DNA from: Oceanicola sp. D3
GTDB lineage: Bacteria; Pseudomonadota; Alphaproteobacteria; Rhodobacterales; Rhodobacteraceae
Assembly (NCBI RefSeq): GCF_006351965.1
Contig: NZ_CP040932.1
Location: 3,348,001 to 3,412,000 of the forward strand
Direction: 5' to 3'
DNA length: 64,000 bases
A program made the translations under genes and the position numbers. The notes under the pieces were generated by a model. It saw only the letters and a list, made by a program, of their open reading frames with translations, was not told where the DNA came from and did not search any database. Positions within the stretch are counted from its first letter, which is position 1, and each line of letters opens with the position of its first letter. This document shows, piece after piece, positions 62,913 to 64,000 of this stretch.

Positions 62913-64000
62913 ATGGTGCGTGACAAATCATTCCACGGCCCCGCGCTGTTTTCCTACGGGTTCCGGCCGTTCTTCCTTGCGGCCACGCTGTTCGGCCTAG
63001 GGGTCATCCCGCTGTGGTGGCTGGTGTGGGAAGGGCACGTGACCCTTGCCAGCACGCTTCACCCCACAGACTGGCACATCCACGAGATGATCTACGGCTA
63101 TGCTGCGGCAGTGGTGGCGGGCTTCCTCTTCACCGCCGTCCCCAACTGGACCGGGCGCTTGCCGACGCGCGGCTGGCCGCTGGCGGCGTTGCTGGCGCTT
63201 TGGGTTGCCGGGCGGCTCGTGGTGGCCGGGTTCGCAGGCCCCGGCCCTCTCGTCACAGCGCTAGTGGATCAGGCCTTCCTTCTCGCCGTGGCCGCGATGA
63301 TCGCCCGGGAGGTCGTGGCCGGAAGGAACTGGCGCAACCTGAAGGTCCTTGTGCCGGTCAGCCTGCTCTGGCTGGCCAACCTCGCCTACCATGCCGAGGC
63401 GGCCCTCACCGGCACCGCATGGCACGGCCACCGCGCGGGCATCGCCCTGCTGGTCTTCCTCATTCTGCTGATCGGCGGGCGCATCGTGCCCAGCTTCACC
63501 CGCAACTGGCTGGTGCAACGGGGGAACACAGCCCTGCCGGTGCCCTTCAATCGCTTCGACGGCGCAGCCCTCGCATTGGGCGCACTCGCCCTCGCAAGCT
63601 GGGTCGCGGCCCCCGCGAGCCGGACGACGGCCATCCTTTGCGCTATCGCCGCCCTCCTGCACCTTTTGCGCCTGGCCCGCTGGCGCCCCCAGGCCACCTG
63701 GCGCTCGCCGCTCCTGCTGATGCTGCACCTTGCCTATCTCTTCGTGCCTCTCGGGCTCGCCGCAACCTCCGCCGCAGCACTGGGCCTCGCCACCGAGGCC
63801 ACCGCAACCCACCTGCTCGGCATCGGTGCAATCGGAGGCATGACGGTCGCGGTGATGATGCGCGCCACCATGGGCCACACCGGACGCCCGCTCATCGCCG
63901 GGCCGGCCCTAGCCGCCGCCTTCGCCCTGACCCTCCTCGCCGGTTTCTCCCGGATCGCGGCCGGTTGGCTCCAAGGTGGCCCCGCGCTCTCCGCGCTCCT
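62913..64000 (+). CDS. nnrS: NnrS-family protein, 3' end outside window
   Basis: The open frame starts at ATG 62913 (GGGAG upstream) and runs off the end of the window, giving about 362 residues. It begins with the NnrS signature FSYGFRPFFLAATLF, then HIHEMIYGYAAAVVAGFLFTAVPNWTGR, RIVPSFTRNW, and a series of membrane helices with His residues that bind heme and copper. NnrS helps relieve nitric oxide stress. It follows the pseudoazurin gene, in keeping with a NnrR-controlled denitrification region. Confidence 0.93.
   Translation, partial: MVRDKSFHGPALFSYGFRPFFLAATLFGLGVIPLWWLVWEGHVTLASTLHPTDWHIHEMIYGYAAAVVAGFLFTAVPNWTGRLPTRGWPLAALLALWVAGRLVVAGFAGPGPLVTALVDQAFLLAVAAMIAREVVAGRNWRNLKVLVPVSLLWLANLAYHAEAALTGTAWHGHRAGIALLVFLILLIGGRIVPSFTRNWLVQRGNTALPVPFNRFDGAALALGALALASWVAAPASRTTAILCAIAALLHLLRLARWRPQATWRSPLLLMLHLAYLFVPLGLAATSAAALGLATEATATHLLGIGAIGGMTVAVMMRATMGHTGRPLIAGPALAAAFALTLLAGFSRIAAGWLQGGPALSAL

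Overview
The window reads as chromosome of a denitrifying, GC-rich alphaproteobacterium of the Rhodobacteraceae (Roseobacter-type). This rests on the protein families and gene orders: B12-riboswitch-controlled class Ib ribonucleotide reductase, many ABC and TRAP importers for organic solutes, and a nirK-nirV / norCBQD / nnrR / pseudoazurin / nnrS island. No rRNA, tRNA, CRISPR array, intact insertion sequence or prophage was found by eye.

Layout. 1-807: 3' end of a hybrid histidine kinase. 993-7015: two cobalamin riboswitches, the first before a small unknown gene and a BHMT-type homocysteine methyltransferase, the second before nrdHIEF. 7153-17998: a GntR/FCD regulator with a flavin reductase, facing a nine-gene operon (peptide/opine-type ABC importer, two amidohydrolases, a zinc deaminase, a hydantoin-racemase-like enzyme), apparently for import and opening of a small N-heterocycle. 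18025-26229: remnants of a divergent SDR/LysR pair, a P-loop kinase, small membrane proteins, an NmrA-type oxidoreductase, an AraC regulator, and a GST/PPOX/DUF1348/AhpD-like set next to a LysR regulator. 26506-29828: TonB-dependent siderophore receptor plus RhtX-like permease. 29835-36550: a six-gene operon with an AfuABC/Fbp-like ABC importer and three hydrolases (MBL fold, histidine phosphatase, HAD), facing a DeoR regulator. 36658-53389: a large sugar-acid (uronate) region with two TRAP importers, uronate dehydrogenase, SMP-30 lactonase, an IclR regulator with a propeller-like C-terminal half, an RraA-like/SnoaL/YciI/UxuA-like operon, UxuA-UxuB, a GntR regulator and an idonate-dehydrogenase-like enzyme. 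53895-64000: denitrification: nirK, nirV, norCBQD with three small membrane proteins downstream, nnrR, pseudoazurin and the start of nnrS.

How they work together. The denitrification genes form one nitric-oxide-controlled module: TTG-N8-CAA boxes lie before nirK, between norC and a DUF1858 gene, and between nnrR and the pseudoazurin gene. Pseudoazurin can feed electrons to NirK, NorBC removes NO, and NnrR senses it. The catabolic blocks share one plan: a regulator divergent from an importer operon, repeats in the shared promoter region, and often a hairpin between the binding-protein gene and the permease genes. The least conventional parts are the heterocycle operon, the importer-plus-three-hydrolases operon, the IclR-propeller fusion and the shortened NnrU gene.
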